NCBI RefSeq assembly: GCF_002803085.1
Contig: NZ_NNBJ01000017.1
Location: 121,733-185,732 of the forward strand
Origin: Streptomyces sp. CB01201
Lineage (GTDB): Bacteria; Actinomycetota; Actinomycetes; Streptomycetales; Streptomycetaceae
Length of the DNA stretch: 64,000 nucleotides
Direction: 5' to 3'
Position 1 is the stretch's first letter, and each line of letters opens with the position of its first letter. A model generated the notes under the pieces. The model was not told the origin of the DNA. It searched no databases and was given only the letters and a program-made list of their open reading frames with translations. The position numbers and the translations under genes were made by a program. Below, piece by piece: positions 9,091 to 16,277 of this stretch.

Positions 9091-9542
9091 ACGGGGTGGG
9101 GGCCAGGGCCCGTACGGGCGTGACCGGGTTGGCCGAACTGGCGGGCGGCAGGCGCCTGTTGATGACCACGTACGCCCCGGACGGCGCGGCCGTGACCGAC
9201 CGCCCGTGGGTGATCCGGGACGGCCCGGGCCTCGGCATCCTGATAGCGACGGGGTCCCCGCTCGCGGCCCGGCTGCGGGCGGGGTCGCGGATCCTGCTCG
9301 GCGAGGGGACCACCGCCCCACGGGGGAGGGCGGTGTTCCTCGACGCGGAGGGGAGCGTCCGGTACCGGATCGCGCTGCTCGACAAGTACGGCCTGCCCGC
9401 GGCCCTCGCCCTGGCCCGCAGCCGTCTGCGTCACGGACTCGACGGAACGGTCGGGGTGCGCCTCGTGCTCGGTGCGGGGCCCGCCGGCCCGGGCGCGGTG
9501 GGCTCGCCGTGGCGGCCGGACTGGTCGTACAGCCTGAACTGA
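9087..9542 (+). CDS. Small PPOX/split-barrel flavin- or F420-binding family protein
   Basis: This 151-aa protein starts at GTG overlapping the qcrB stop, so the two are translationally coupled. The pattern GLAELAGGRRLLMTTYAPDGAAVTDRPWVIRDGPGLGILIATGSPLAARLRAG...GEGTTAPRGRAVFLD matches the split beta-barrel of the PPOX class: a first strand pair, a polar-to-hydrophobic strand, then a phosphate-site strand. Such proteins bind FMN or coenzyme F420 and reduce small molecules in the cytoplasm. The coupling to an unpartnered quinol-oxidising subunit hints at a redox role, but that is inference. Family assignment is by pattern only. Confidence 0.7.
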   Translation: MNGVGARARTGVTGLAELAGGRRLLMTTYAPDGAAVTDRPWVIRDGPGLGILIATGSPLAARLRAGSRILLGEGTTAPRGRAVFLDAEGSVRYRIALLDKYGLPAALALARSRLRHGLDGTVGVRLVLGAGPAGPGAVGSPWRPDWSYSLN

Positions 9543-9597
9543 GGGGCGGCCGAGCCGGACGAGCCCCGGGGCGGACGGGGTTGTAGGGTCGGCGACC

Positions 9598-10296
9598 ATG
9601 CCCCCGCAGTCGCCGCCGCAAGGCGAGAGCCGAGCCCTGCCCCCGAAGACGCCCCCGCCGCTGCGGCGGGACGCCCAGCGCAACCGGGACCTGCTGGTGG
9701 CGGCGGCGCGCGAACTCTTCGCGGAGCAGGGCCTGAACGTTCCGCTGGACGAGATCGCCAAGCGCGCCGGGGTGGGCAACGCCACCCTGTACCGGCGCTT
9801 CCCCACCCGGGGCGACCTGGTGGAGGCCGTCTTCCACGAGGACCTCGGCGCGGTGATGGCCTCGGGCGAGCGGGCGCGCCTCGCCGACGACGCGTGGGAC
9901 GCGCTCACGGCCTACCTGGAGGACGTCTGCGCGATGCTGGCCCGGGACCGGGGGGTGGGCGAGCTGATGACCACCGGGATCGAGGGCGTGCCGACCCTGG
10001 ACGCGATCCACGTCCACAACCACACGACCCTGAGCGAACTGATGCGCCGGGCCGCGGCGGACGGCGAGCTGCGCCCGGACGTCGTCACGGAGGACCTCCT
10101 CTTCGCCCTGAGCGCGCTCGGCACCTCGCTCCCCGCGATCGAATCGGTCAGCCCCGGCTCCTGGCGCCGCCCCCTGGCCCTCCTCCTGGCCGGTTTCCGC
10201 GCCTGCGCCCAACGCCCTTTGCCGGCCCGCCCCCTGACCCCCGAGGAAACGGCCCGGGTCCACCGGGAGCTGGGCGGAGAGGCGCCGGCGGGGTGA
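9598..10296 (+). CDS. TetR/AcrR family transcriptional regulator
   Basis: This 232-aa protein has a 27-residue proline-rich lead, then the TetR helix-turn-helix: RNRDLLVAAARELFAEQG, LDEIAKRAGVGNATLYRRFPTRGDLVEAVF. The C-terminal helices (about residues 95-220) form the dimer and ligand domain and resemble the C-terminal domain found behind SCO1712-type regulators. It usually represses an adjacent gene. The nearest candidates are the co-oriented qcrB/PPOX pair upstream and the LuxR-type gene downstream. I found no clear palindromic operator in the 55-bp gap before it. Confidence 0.88.
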   Translation: MPPQSPPQGESRALPPKTPPPLRRDAQRNRDLLVAAARELFAEQGLNVPLDEIAKRAGVGNATLYRRFPTRGDLVEAVFHEDLGAVMASGERARLADDAWDALTAYLEDVCAMLARDRGVGELMTTGIEGVPTLDAIHVHNHTTLSELMRRAAADGELRPDVVTEDLLFALSALGTSLPAIESVSPGSWRRPLALLLAGFRACAQRPLPARPLTPEETARVHRELGGEAPAG

Positions 10297-10663
10297 GGCC
10301 TCTAAACTCCTGGGCTCGGAAATCCTCGGTGCGCAGAAAACAGCGGTAACGCTATCAACCGGTATCCGCGGGACGCCAGACGCAAGACGAGAACCTGCCA
10401 GGTGCGCGGAATCGGCACTCGGACCACGCCTCGGCCTGGACAATCATTCGCAGGCCGATGCCGAGGAAAGCAGGGCCGGGGAGAGCGGGATCGCGCCCCC
10501 TTGCCCGTGAGCCGCGCATGGCTTGTCTCGGCGGAGCCCGGACAGGTGGCCGCACATCGTCGGGCCAGGCACATCGTCACGATGGGCGGGCCGGTCACGG
10601 GGCGGATCCTGGGCCTGGGTGGCGATGCGGCACGCAACGTACGGCTGGACGGGGGATTTACCG
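10297..10663. other. Intergenic region without a convincing gene
   Basis: This 367-bp stretch shows no reading frame with family features or a good ribosome site on either strand. Its GC is slightly lower and stops are more frequent at 10,340-10,480. It should hold the promoter of the downstream LuxR-type gene. Confidence 0.5.
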
Positions 10664-10682
10664 ATGCGGGATTTACCGATGC
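10653..10682 (+). repeat. Perfect 15-bp tandem duplication across a start region
   Basis: GGGATTTACCGATGC occurs twice head to tail (10653-10667 and 10668-10682), and a third unit begins GGGAT. Each unit carries a Shine-Dalgarno-like GGGA and an ATG, and the unit length keeps frame. Confidence 0.9.
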
Positions 10683-11062
10683 GGGATATGGCGACGGCTG
10701 CAAGCGCCGAAAGCTGCCAGTGCGAAATGCTGCGTTTTCCTCACGGGGAAGAGGGAGTGCTGAACCGACTCAGCGCGAGGGAGAAGGAGGTTCTGTATCT
10801 GCTGGGAACGGCGGCGAGCAACGTCGGTATCGCCCGCAGGCTGGGCATTGCGGAGAGAACCGTCAAAAAGCATGTGGCGAATATTCTGGCCAAATTGGGC
10901 GTATCTTCCCGGCTCCAGGCCGCCCTGGTGGCCATCGTTCAACACGAACTGATCTGCCCGCATGTGGTGTCCGCCCGGACCCTCCCCTTGCGTACACCTC
11001 CCCAAGAGTCACTTTCCGCCCAGGGCATCGCCGCGCAGGCTGTGGGAAGTCGTCTGCGCTGA
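10664..11062 (+). CDS. Small LuxR-type HTH transcriptional regulator
   Basis: The core LNRLSAREKEVLYLLGTAASNVGIARRLGIAERTVKKHVANILAKLGVSSRLQAALVAIV is a complete LuxR/NarL DNA-binding domain, including the AERTVKKHVANILAKLGV recognition helix. There is no receiver or sensor domain, so it is an orphan DNA-binding protein of about 110-132 aa. The start is ambiguous: ATGs at 10664, 10679 and 10688 are in frame, the first two created by a 15-bp tandem duplication. A later one at 10729 gives a shorter protein. ATG 10664 has GGGGG 8 bp upstream. The tail after the HTH (about 40 aa) is low complexity. Targets are unknown. Confidence 0.8.
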   Translation: MRDLPMRDMATAASAESCQCEMLRFPHGEEGVLNRLSAREKEVLYLLGTAASNVGIARRLGIAERTVKKHVANILAKLGVSSRLQAALVAIVQHELICPHVVSARTLPLRTPPQESLSAQGIAAQAVGSRLR

Positions 11063-11180
11063 CGCGGACCGGCCCTCCGGCGGGGCCTCGGCCGGGGCCG
11101 GGTGCCCGACACTCCGTGCGGGCGGCCCGTGCGGGCGGCCCGTGCGGCCCCCCGGTAGAGGCCCCGCCCGATGAACCCGT

Positions 11181-11214
11181 CGGACCCGCCCCCGCGCCCA
11201 CGGGGGCGGGTCCG
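11181..11214. terminator. Strong GC hairpin, probable terminator
   Basis: CGGACCCGCCCCCG pairs perfectly with CGGGGGCGGGTCCG around a 6-nt loop. It lies about 120 bp after the LuxR-type gene and has no U-tract. Confidence 0.65.
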
Positions 11215-11304
11215 GCGTCTTGCGCCCCCGCGGCCGCGGGCGGCCGGGTGGCCCGATGTCTTACGCCCCCGCTACCGCCCGCTCGGTACGGTGCTCCGGC
11301 CAGC

Positions 11305-11329
11305 AAAAAGGCCCTCCCGAAGGAGGGCC
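11305..11329 (-). terminator. Intrinsic terminator of tRNA-Arg
   Basis: On the minus strand GGCCCTCC-TTCG-GGAGGGCC forms a stem with a UUCG tetraloop, followed at once by TTTTTGC. It begins 21 bp past the tRNA 3' end and is the only textbook U-tract terminator seen in the window. Confidence 0.9.
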
Positions 11330-11349
11330 GGACGCCCGGTTGGGCTGGG

Positions 11350-11422
11350 CGCCCCCGGCAGGACTCGAACCTGCGGCCAAGCGCTTAGAAGGCGCCTGCT
11401 CTATCCACTGAGCTACGGGGGC
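11350..11422 (-). tRNA. tRNA-Arg (anticodon TCT)
   Basis: The 73-nt minus-strand sequence folds as a cloverleaf. The acceptor GCCCCCG pairs with CGGGGGC and the discriminator is G. The D arm carries AGCTCAGTGGATAGAGCA, the anticodon arm GCGCC-TTCTAAG-CGC has anticodon TCT, and the T arm contains GTTCGAGTCC. The 3' CCA is not encoded. It decodes AGA, a rare codon here. Such tRNA genes are common integration targets, but no integrase or att duplication flanks this one. Confidence 0.97.
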
Positions 11423-11786
11423 CGGATGGGGCCTGGGTGGCCTGGAGCCCCGGGCCGGCGAGGGCGTGGGTCCGGGACGGTCCCGGGCCGGTGACCTTGC
11501 CGGGGACAAGGATAGGGCTCCTGTCACCTCGTCCCGGTTGCTTCACCTGCGTGGCACGATGTGGAGGTTCGGTGAAGCGAACCGATAATCGCAGGCAGGT
11601 ACGAATCGTGCAGCGCTTTTGACGCTCGCGGCGCAGGGTGTTGTGCACTCGTTATGCCTGCGTCCCACTCGTCCCGTGTGTCCCATCTGTCCGTTCGGCG
11701 CGTCTCGGTGGCCTATGGACGCGCGCGGAAGTGGCCATACGCTTCAAAAAGCCGCCAAAATTGGGCATTCTTCGCATGTGGTGACC

Positions 11787-13391
11787 ATGGACGTACGGCC
11801 TCAGCTCATCGACGCACTTTCCGCCCTGCGCGACAGTGTCGCCGCCGTGCGTCTCCCACTGCCCCTGCCAGGCGCCCCGCGCGCCCGGCAGACGCGCAGT
11901 GAGCTGCTCGCACAGCTCGACGACTATCTGCTGCCCCGGCTCCGAGATCCCGAAGCCCCGCTCCTCGCGGTCATCGGCGGCTCGACCGGCGCCGGCAAGT
12001 CCACCCTCGTCAACTCCCTTGTGGGGCGCAGGGTCAGCGAGGCGGGCGTGCTGCGGCCCACCACGCGGACGCCCGTGCTCGTGTGCCACCCCGACGACCG
12101 GGAGTGGTTCTCCGGGCCGCGCGTGCTGCCCGAACTCACCCGCGTCTGGCTGCCGCAGCAGCACGAGGACGCCGAGCGGGACGGCCGGATCGGGCAGGAC
12201 GACGACGGGGCCGTACGGGTCGAGACGGCCACCACGCTGCCCCGCGGACTCGCGCTCCTGGACGCCCCGGACATCGACTCGCTGGTCGTCGGCAACCGCA
12301 TCCTGGCCGCCGAACTCATCTGCGCCGCCGACGTCTGGGTCATGGTCACCACCGCCTCGCGGTACGCGGACGCCGTGCCCTGGCATCTGCTGCGTACCGC
12401 GAAGGAGTACGACGCCACGCTCGTCACCGTCCTCGATCGGGTGCCGCACCAGGTGCTCGCCGAAGTGTCGCGGCAGTACGGGGCGTTGCTCACCCGGGCC
12501 GGGCTCGGGGAGGTGCCGCGGTTCACCGTGCCCGAACTGCCCGAGTCCGCCGGGGCCTCGCACGGGCTGCTGCCCTCCACCGCGGTGGCCGCGCTGCGGA
12601 CCTGGCTCACCCACCGCAGCCAGGACCCGGCCGCCCGCCAGCAGGCCGTCGCCCGTACCGCCTCGGGCGCGATCGAGTCCCTCAACGCACGGATGCCGGA
12701 GCTCGCTTCGGCCGTCGCGGCCCAGTACGCCGCCGCCGTACGCCTCACCGGCGCCGTCGAGGACGCGTACGCCAAGGAGGGCGACCGGGTCCGGCGCCGG
12801 CTGCGGGCCGGCGAGGTGCTCGCCGGGGACGCGCTCACCCGCTGGCGCGCCCACCCCGGCGGCGCCACCTCCGCCGAGCTCCTGGACGCGCTCGTGGACA
12901 GCCTCGCCGAGCTGCTCCGGTGCGCGGCCGCCGCCGCCGACGAGCGGGTCAGGGACGCGTGGGCGCGGGAACCGGCCGCGGCAGGGTTCGGCGACGAGGT
13001 ACGCCATGTGGACCCGGAGGACCGCATCGGGCTCGCCGTACGGCGCTGGCGGCGGGTGCTCGAAGAGCTGGCCGAGGACGAGGTGCGGGAGATGGAACGC
13101 TCGGTCGCGCCCGACCCCGAGACGGTCGCGGCGCTGCTCGCCGCCGCCCTGCTCGGTGGACGCCGGGCCCGCCGGGCGGGCGAGCGGCTCGCCGAAAGGA
13201 TCGGCGCGCAGGGCGCGCTGCGGCTGCGCGACAAGGGCGGCGAACTCGTCGCCACGTACATCGACCAGGTGCTCGGCGCCGAACGCGAACGGCGGCTCGC
13301 GCCGCTGGACGCCCTGGAGGTGACGCCCGAGCCGCAGGCCGGGCTGATCGCCGCACTGTCCGTAGTGCAGAAGGAGAGGAAAGCGGCATGA
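11787..13391 (+). CDS. dynA: Dynamin-like GTPase, soluble member (DynA-like)
   Basis: This 534-aa protein has a GTPase core: P-loop GGSTGAGKSTLVNSLVG (about 62), switch threonines in LRPTTRTP, G3 DAPDID (about 158) and G4 TVLDRV (about 214). A long helical C-terminal half lacks TM segments. In Streptomyces an adjacent pair of dynamin-like proteins, DynA and DynB, stabilises FtsZ rings during sporulation septation. This pair fits by order, size and the single membrane-spanning partner. ATG 11787 begins the conserved MDVRPQLIDALSALR; GTG 11778 is an alternative. The stop overlaps the next start (ATGA). Symbol assignment rests on my recall that DynB is the TM-containing partner. Confidence 0.85.
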   Translation: MDVRPQLIDALSALRDSVAAVRLPLPLPGAPRARQTRSELLAQLDDYLLPRLRDPEAPLLAVIGGSTGAGKSTLVNSLVGRRVSEAGVLRPTTRTPVLVCHPDDREWFSGPRVLPELTRVWLPQQHEDAERDGRIGQDDDGAVRVETATTLPRGLALLDAPDIDSLVVGNRILAAELICAADVWVMVTTASRYADAVPWHLLRTAKEYDATLVTVLDRVPHQVLAEVSRQYGALLTRAGLGEVPRFTVPELPESAGASHGLLPSTAVAALRTWLTHRSQDPAARQQAVARTASGAIESLNARMPELASAVAAQYAAAVRLTGAVEDAYAKEGDRVRRRLRAGEVLAGDALTRWRAHPGGATSAELLDALVDSLAELLRCAAAAADERVRDAWAREPAAAGFGDEVRHVDPEDRIGLAVRRWRRVLEELAEDEVREMERSVAPDPETVAALLAAALLGGRRARRAGERLAERIGAQGALRLRDKGGELVATYIDQVLGAERERRLAPLDALEVTPEPQAGLIAALSVVQKERKAA

Positions 13392-15094
13392 CGCAGGAGG
13401 TCGAGGACCGCTGGGCCGACGGGCTGATCGCGCGGCGCGCCGCCGAGCCCGGCGAGATGACGTCCCCCCGCGAGGAGGGGGCTCAACCGCAGGACGACGT
13501 CACGTTCGAGCCCATCGGCGGGCCGTACGTCGGTGAGGTGCGCGGGCGCCTGGACGCGCTGCGCGAACTCGTCGGCCTCTCCCGCACCCGGCTCGACGCG
13601 ACGGCGCTCGCCGAGGCCGGGCGGGTGCTCGACGAGGCGTCCGCACGCCAGCGCCTGTCCGCGCGGCACACCGTCGTGGCCGTCGCCGGGGCCACCGGAA
13701 GCGGCAAGTCGACCCTCTTCAACTCCCTTGCCGGAAGCCAGATTTCGGACACCGGTCTGCGCCGCCCCACCACCGGCGCGCCCATCGCGTGCAGTTGGAC
13801 CGACGGCGCCGCGGGCCTGCTCGACCGGCTCGGCATCCCCGGCCGGCTGCGCCGCCGCCCGCTCGACAACGCGGGCGTCGACCTGGAGGGCCTGGTCCTC
13901 GTCGACCTCCCCGACCTGGACTCGGCCGTCGTCTCGCACCGGCAGGCGGCCGACCGCGTCCTCGCGCTGGTCGACGCGATCGTGTGGGTCGTGGACCCCG
14001 AGAAGTACGCCGACGCCGTCCTCCACGAGCGCTATCTGCGGCCCCTCGCCGGGCACGCCGAGGTCAGCTTCGTGGTGCTCAACCAGGTGGACCGGCTGCC
14101 CGGCGAGGCCGCCGACCAAGTCCTGGACGATCTGCGCCGGTTGCTCGACGAGGACGGCATGGCGCTCGGCGAACACGGCGAGCCCGGTGCCTCGGTGCTC
14201 GCCCTGTCCGCGCTGACCGGCCAGGGCGTGGGCGAACTCCGCGAGCAGCTGGGCCGGTTCGTGCAGGAGCGCGGCGCCGCCGGCCGCCGGCTGGCCGCCG
14301 ACGTGGACGCGGCCGCGGCCGAACTGCGCCCGCTGTACGTGGCGGACGGCCGGCCCGGACTCGGCGAGCGGGCCCGCCGGGACTTCGCGGACCGGCTCGG
14401 CGAGGCGGTCGGGGCCTCGGCCGCGGGGGAGGCCGCCGAACGCGAGTGGCGGCGCAACGCGCAGCGCGCCTGCGGGACTCCCTGGCTGCGGCTGTGGCGC
14501 TGGTACGACCGGATCCGCGTCCCGGCCGTGCAGCGGCCCCGCTCCGACGCTCAGATCGAGGAGCAGGTCACCGCCCGCCAGCGGGTCGAGCAGGCGGTCC
14601 GCACGGTGGCCGACGAGGCCGCGGCTGGGCTGCCCGCGCCCTGGGCCCAGGCCGTGCGCGAGGCGGCGGTGCGGGGCGCCGACGGGCTTCCGGAGGCGCT
14701 GGACGAACTCGCGGTGCGCGAGGAGCTGGAGCGCGGCACCTCGCCCCGGCCGCGCTGGTGGCCCGCTGCCGTACTGGCCCAGATGTTCATGACGGGCATT
14801 CAGATCGTCGGCGGGCTCTGGCTGCTCGGGCAGATTGTGGGGGTGCTGACCCCCGGCCTGATCGTCCCGGCGCTGGTGATGCTGGGCGGCATCGTCGGCG
14901 GCCCGCTGATCGAGTGGGCGTGCGCGGTCGCGGCGCGCGGCCCCGGGCGGCGCTACGGCCAGGAGGCCGAACGCCGGCTCCGCGAAGCCGCAGCGGCCTG
15001 CGGCCGGGCCAAGGTCCTGGACCCGGTGGCCGCCGAGCTGCTGCGGTACCGGGAGGTGCGCGAGCAGTACGCGGCGGTGGTGGGGTCGGGGTGA
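13388..15094 (+). CDS. dynB: Dynamin-like GTPase, membrane member (DynB-like)
   Basis: This 568-aa GTPase is coupled to the previous gene by ATGA. It has P-loop GATGSGKSTLFNSLAG (about 101), LRRPTTGAP, G3 DLPDLD (about 174) and G4 NQVDRLPG (about 231). Near residues 459-515 lie two hydrophobic segments, AQMFMTGIQIVGGLWLLGQIVG and LIVPALVMLGGIVGGPLIEW, which would anchor it in the membrane. The C-terminal 45 residues are charged and probably cytoplasmic. In Streptomyces the TM-bearing dynamin recruits its soluble partner to sporulation septa through divisome proteins. The 1-60 region is divergent and low complexity. Confidence 0.87.
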   Translation: MTQEVEDRWADGLIARRAAEPGEMTSPREEGAQPQDDVTFEPIGGPYVGEVRGRLDALRELVGLSRTRLDATALAEAGRVLDEASARQRLSARHTVVAVAGATGSGKSTLFNSLAGSQISDTGLRRPTTGAPIACSWTDGAAGLLDRLGIPGRLRRRPLDNAGVDLEGLVLVDLPDLDSAVVSHRQAADRVLALVDAIVWVVDPEKYADAVLHERYLRPLAGHAEVSFVVLNQVDRLPGEAADQVLDDLRRLLDEDGMALGEHGEPGASVLALSALTGQGVGELREQLGRFVQERGAAGRRLAADVDAAAAELRPLYVADGRPGLGERARRDFADRLGEAVGASAAGEAAEREWRRNAQRACGTPWLRLWRWYDRIRVPAVQRPRSDAQIEEQVTARQRVEQAVRTVADEAAAGLPAPWAQAVREAAVRGADGLPEALDELAVREELERGTSPRPRWWPAAVLAQMFMTGIQIVGGLWLLGQIVGVLTPGLIVPALVMLGGIVGGPLIEWACAVAARGPGRRYGQEAERRLREAAAACGRAKVLDPVAAELLRYREVREQYAAVVGSG

Positions 15095-15402
15095 CGGGGT
15101 CCGGGGTGACGGGGACGGGGTCCCGGGTGACGGGACGGGACGGGGCGATGGGGCGGGGCGACCGGACGAGGGGACGGGGCGACCGGGCGAGGGGCGCGGC
15201 CCGGCCGTGGGGTCGCCCGGCGGGGTGAGCGGGTTTTCCACAATCCGGGGGTAGTCCACAGGCCCCGGCACACACTCCCCGCCCGGTCCAGCATGGAGAT
15301 CGACAGCGCAAGGGTTCGATCGACGGCTGGACCGGGCGGGGTTCTCTCTGCCCGGCGCGAGCCGGTGGGCATCGGGCAGGGACGGTACGGGGGTTGAGAG
15401 CA
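15095..15402. other. Intergenic region with G-rich direct repeats
   Basis: Bases 15,088-15,190 consist of irregular repeats of GGTGACGGGG/GGGCGACCGG with no coding signal. Bases 15,229-15,300 include GGTTTTCCACA and AGTCCACAGG, which resemble loose DnaA-type TTNTCCACA boxes, though one good match is too few to call an origin. The ssbB promoter should lie in the last 100 bp. Confidence 0.5.
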
Positions 15403-15963
15403 GTGAACGAGACGATGGTGACGCTGGTCGGCAATGTGGCCACGCAGGTGGAGTGGCGCGAGACGGCGACGGGCGGGGTGGCCCGGTTCCGGCTCGCGGT
15501 GACCGCGCGCCGCTTCGACCGCGAGCGGCAGTCCTGGGTCGACGGGGCGACCAGTTTCTACACGGTGTGGGCCGGGCGGGTGCTCGGCATGAATCTGACG
15601 GGGTCGGTCGCGATCGGTGAACCGGTCGTGGTGCACGGGCGGTTGAAGGTGCGGGACGAGGAGCGCGAGGACGGGTCGCGCCGGTTCTCGGCCGATGTCG
15701 ACGCGGTGGCGATCGGGCACGACATCTCGCGCGGGACCACCGCGTTCCGCCGGGTGTTCAAGGGCGGGGCGAGCCCCGTCGAACGGGCCGGCCCGCACGG
15801 GGCGGAACTCGGCCCGGCGCCGGGCGGCGAGGCGGTCGTAACCGACGCCGCCGGGTCCGTCCCGGCCGGGAGGAGCGGGGCGGTTTCGGCCAGGGACGTC
15901 CCGGCGGTGGTATGGGAATCGGCCACACCGGTGGCCGAGACGGTTCCTCCGACGCCCTTCTAG
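15403..15963 (+). CDS. ssbB: Single-stranded DNA-binding protein, SsbB-like
   Basis: This 186-aa protein starts VNETMVTLVGNVATQVEWRETATGGVARFRLAVTARRFDRERQSWVDGATSFYTVWAGR, a bacterial SSB OB-fold (residues 1-110). The C-terminal 70 residues are variable and end TPPTPF. The acidic DDDxPF peptide of housekeeping SsbA is missing, with only the terminal Pro-Phe left. In S. coelicolor the second SSB, SsbB, acts in chromosome segregation during sporulation; position beside dynAB fits that paralogue. GTG 15403 is preferred over TTG 15394 because it yields the family N-terminus (M)NETMVT. Confidence 0.9.
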   Translation: MNETMVTLVGNVATQVEWRETATGGVARFRLAVTARRFDRERQSWVDGATSFYTVWAGRVLGMNLTGSVAIGEPVVVHGRLKVRDEEREDGSRRFSADVDAVAIGHDISRGTTAFRRVFKGGASPVERAGPHGAELGPAPGGEAVVTDAAGSVPAGRSGAVSARDVPAVVWESATPVAETVPPTPF

Positions 15964-16096
15964 GCGGGGGGACTTGAGGGAGGAAGTTGGGGAAGGGGCA
16001 GGAAGAGGGCGTGCGGTCCGAGGCCGGCCGTTGTCCCGAAACTCCCCTTCTGTCCAGGGGATTTGTCGATAAGCCCAGGTGGCACACGTGTTTTGG

Positions 16097-16125
16097 GATA
16101 ACGATTGCGAATCGGAATGGTTATC
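16097..16125. promoter_or_regulatory. Candidate operator: GATAAC-N17-GTTATC
   Basis: GATAAC (16097-16102) and GTTATC (16120-16125) form a perfect 6-bp inverted repeat, and a second nested palindrome CGATT-GCG-AATCG lies inside. This AT-rich island is unusual for the region and lies about 150 bp upstream of the surface-protein start. It is broadly Fur/Zur-box-like in layout but matches no consensus I can name. Confidence 0.4.
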
Positions 16126-16277
16126 TGATGTCATCCCTGCGGATCGCCGACTTCCGCATCCCTAGGATTCCGGCGTACTCACGGGGCACTTGAGTCTGCC
16201 GGCGAGGCACTTCCCCCACGCGCACCTCTCGTGCACGCGCACCACATGCGAAAGCGCCTCGCCCGAAGGGGAATTCT

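Larger units (their letters stand above)
11063..11349. other. Intergenic region with two hairpins
   Basis: No gene is seen. It contains a 14-bp perfect hairpin at 11181-11214, probably ending the LuxR-type transcript, and a tRNA terminator at 11305-11329. Confidence 0.6.

Noticed and set aside
11350..11422. tRNA-Arg as the attachment site of the AICE
   Set aside because: The integrase lies 6.7 kb away with core genes between, no tRNA fragment is repeated at the right end, and a better att pair exists at 17970/30126.
11924..15271. 1115-aa minus-strand frame over the dynamin pair
   Set aside because: Low-complexity antisense frame; the opposite strand holds two GTPases with intact motifs.
15229..15300. 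DnaA boxes or chromosomal origin upstream of ssbB
   Set aside because: Only one or two loose matches; no dnaA, dnaN or box cluster.
16097..16125. Named Fur or Zur box
   Set aside because: Layout is similar but the bases do not fit the consensus sequences I know, so it is left as an unnamed operator candidate.
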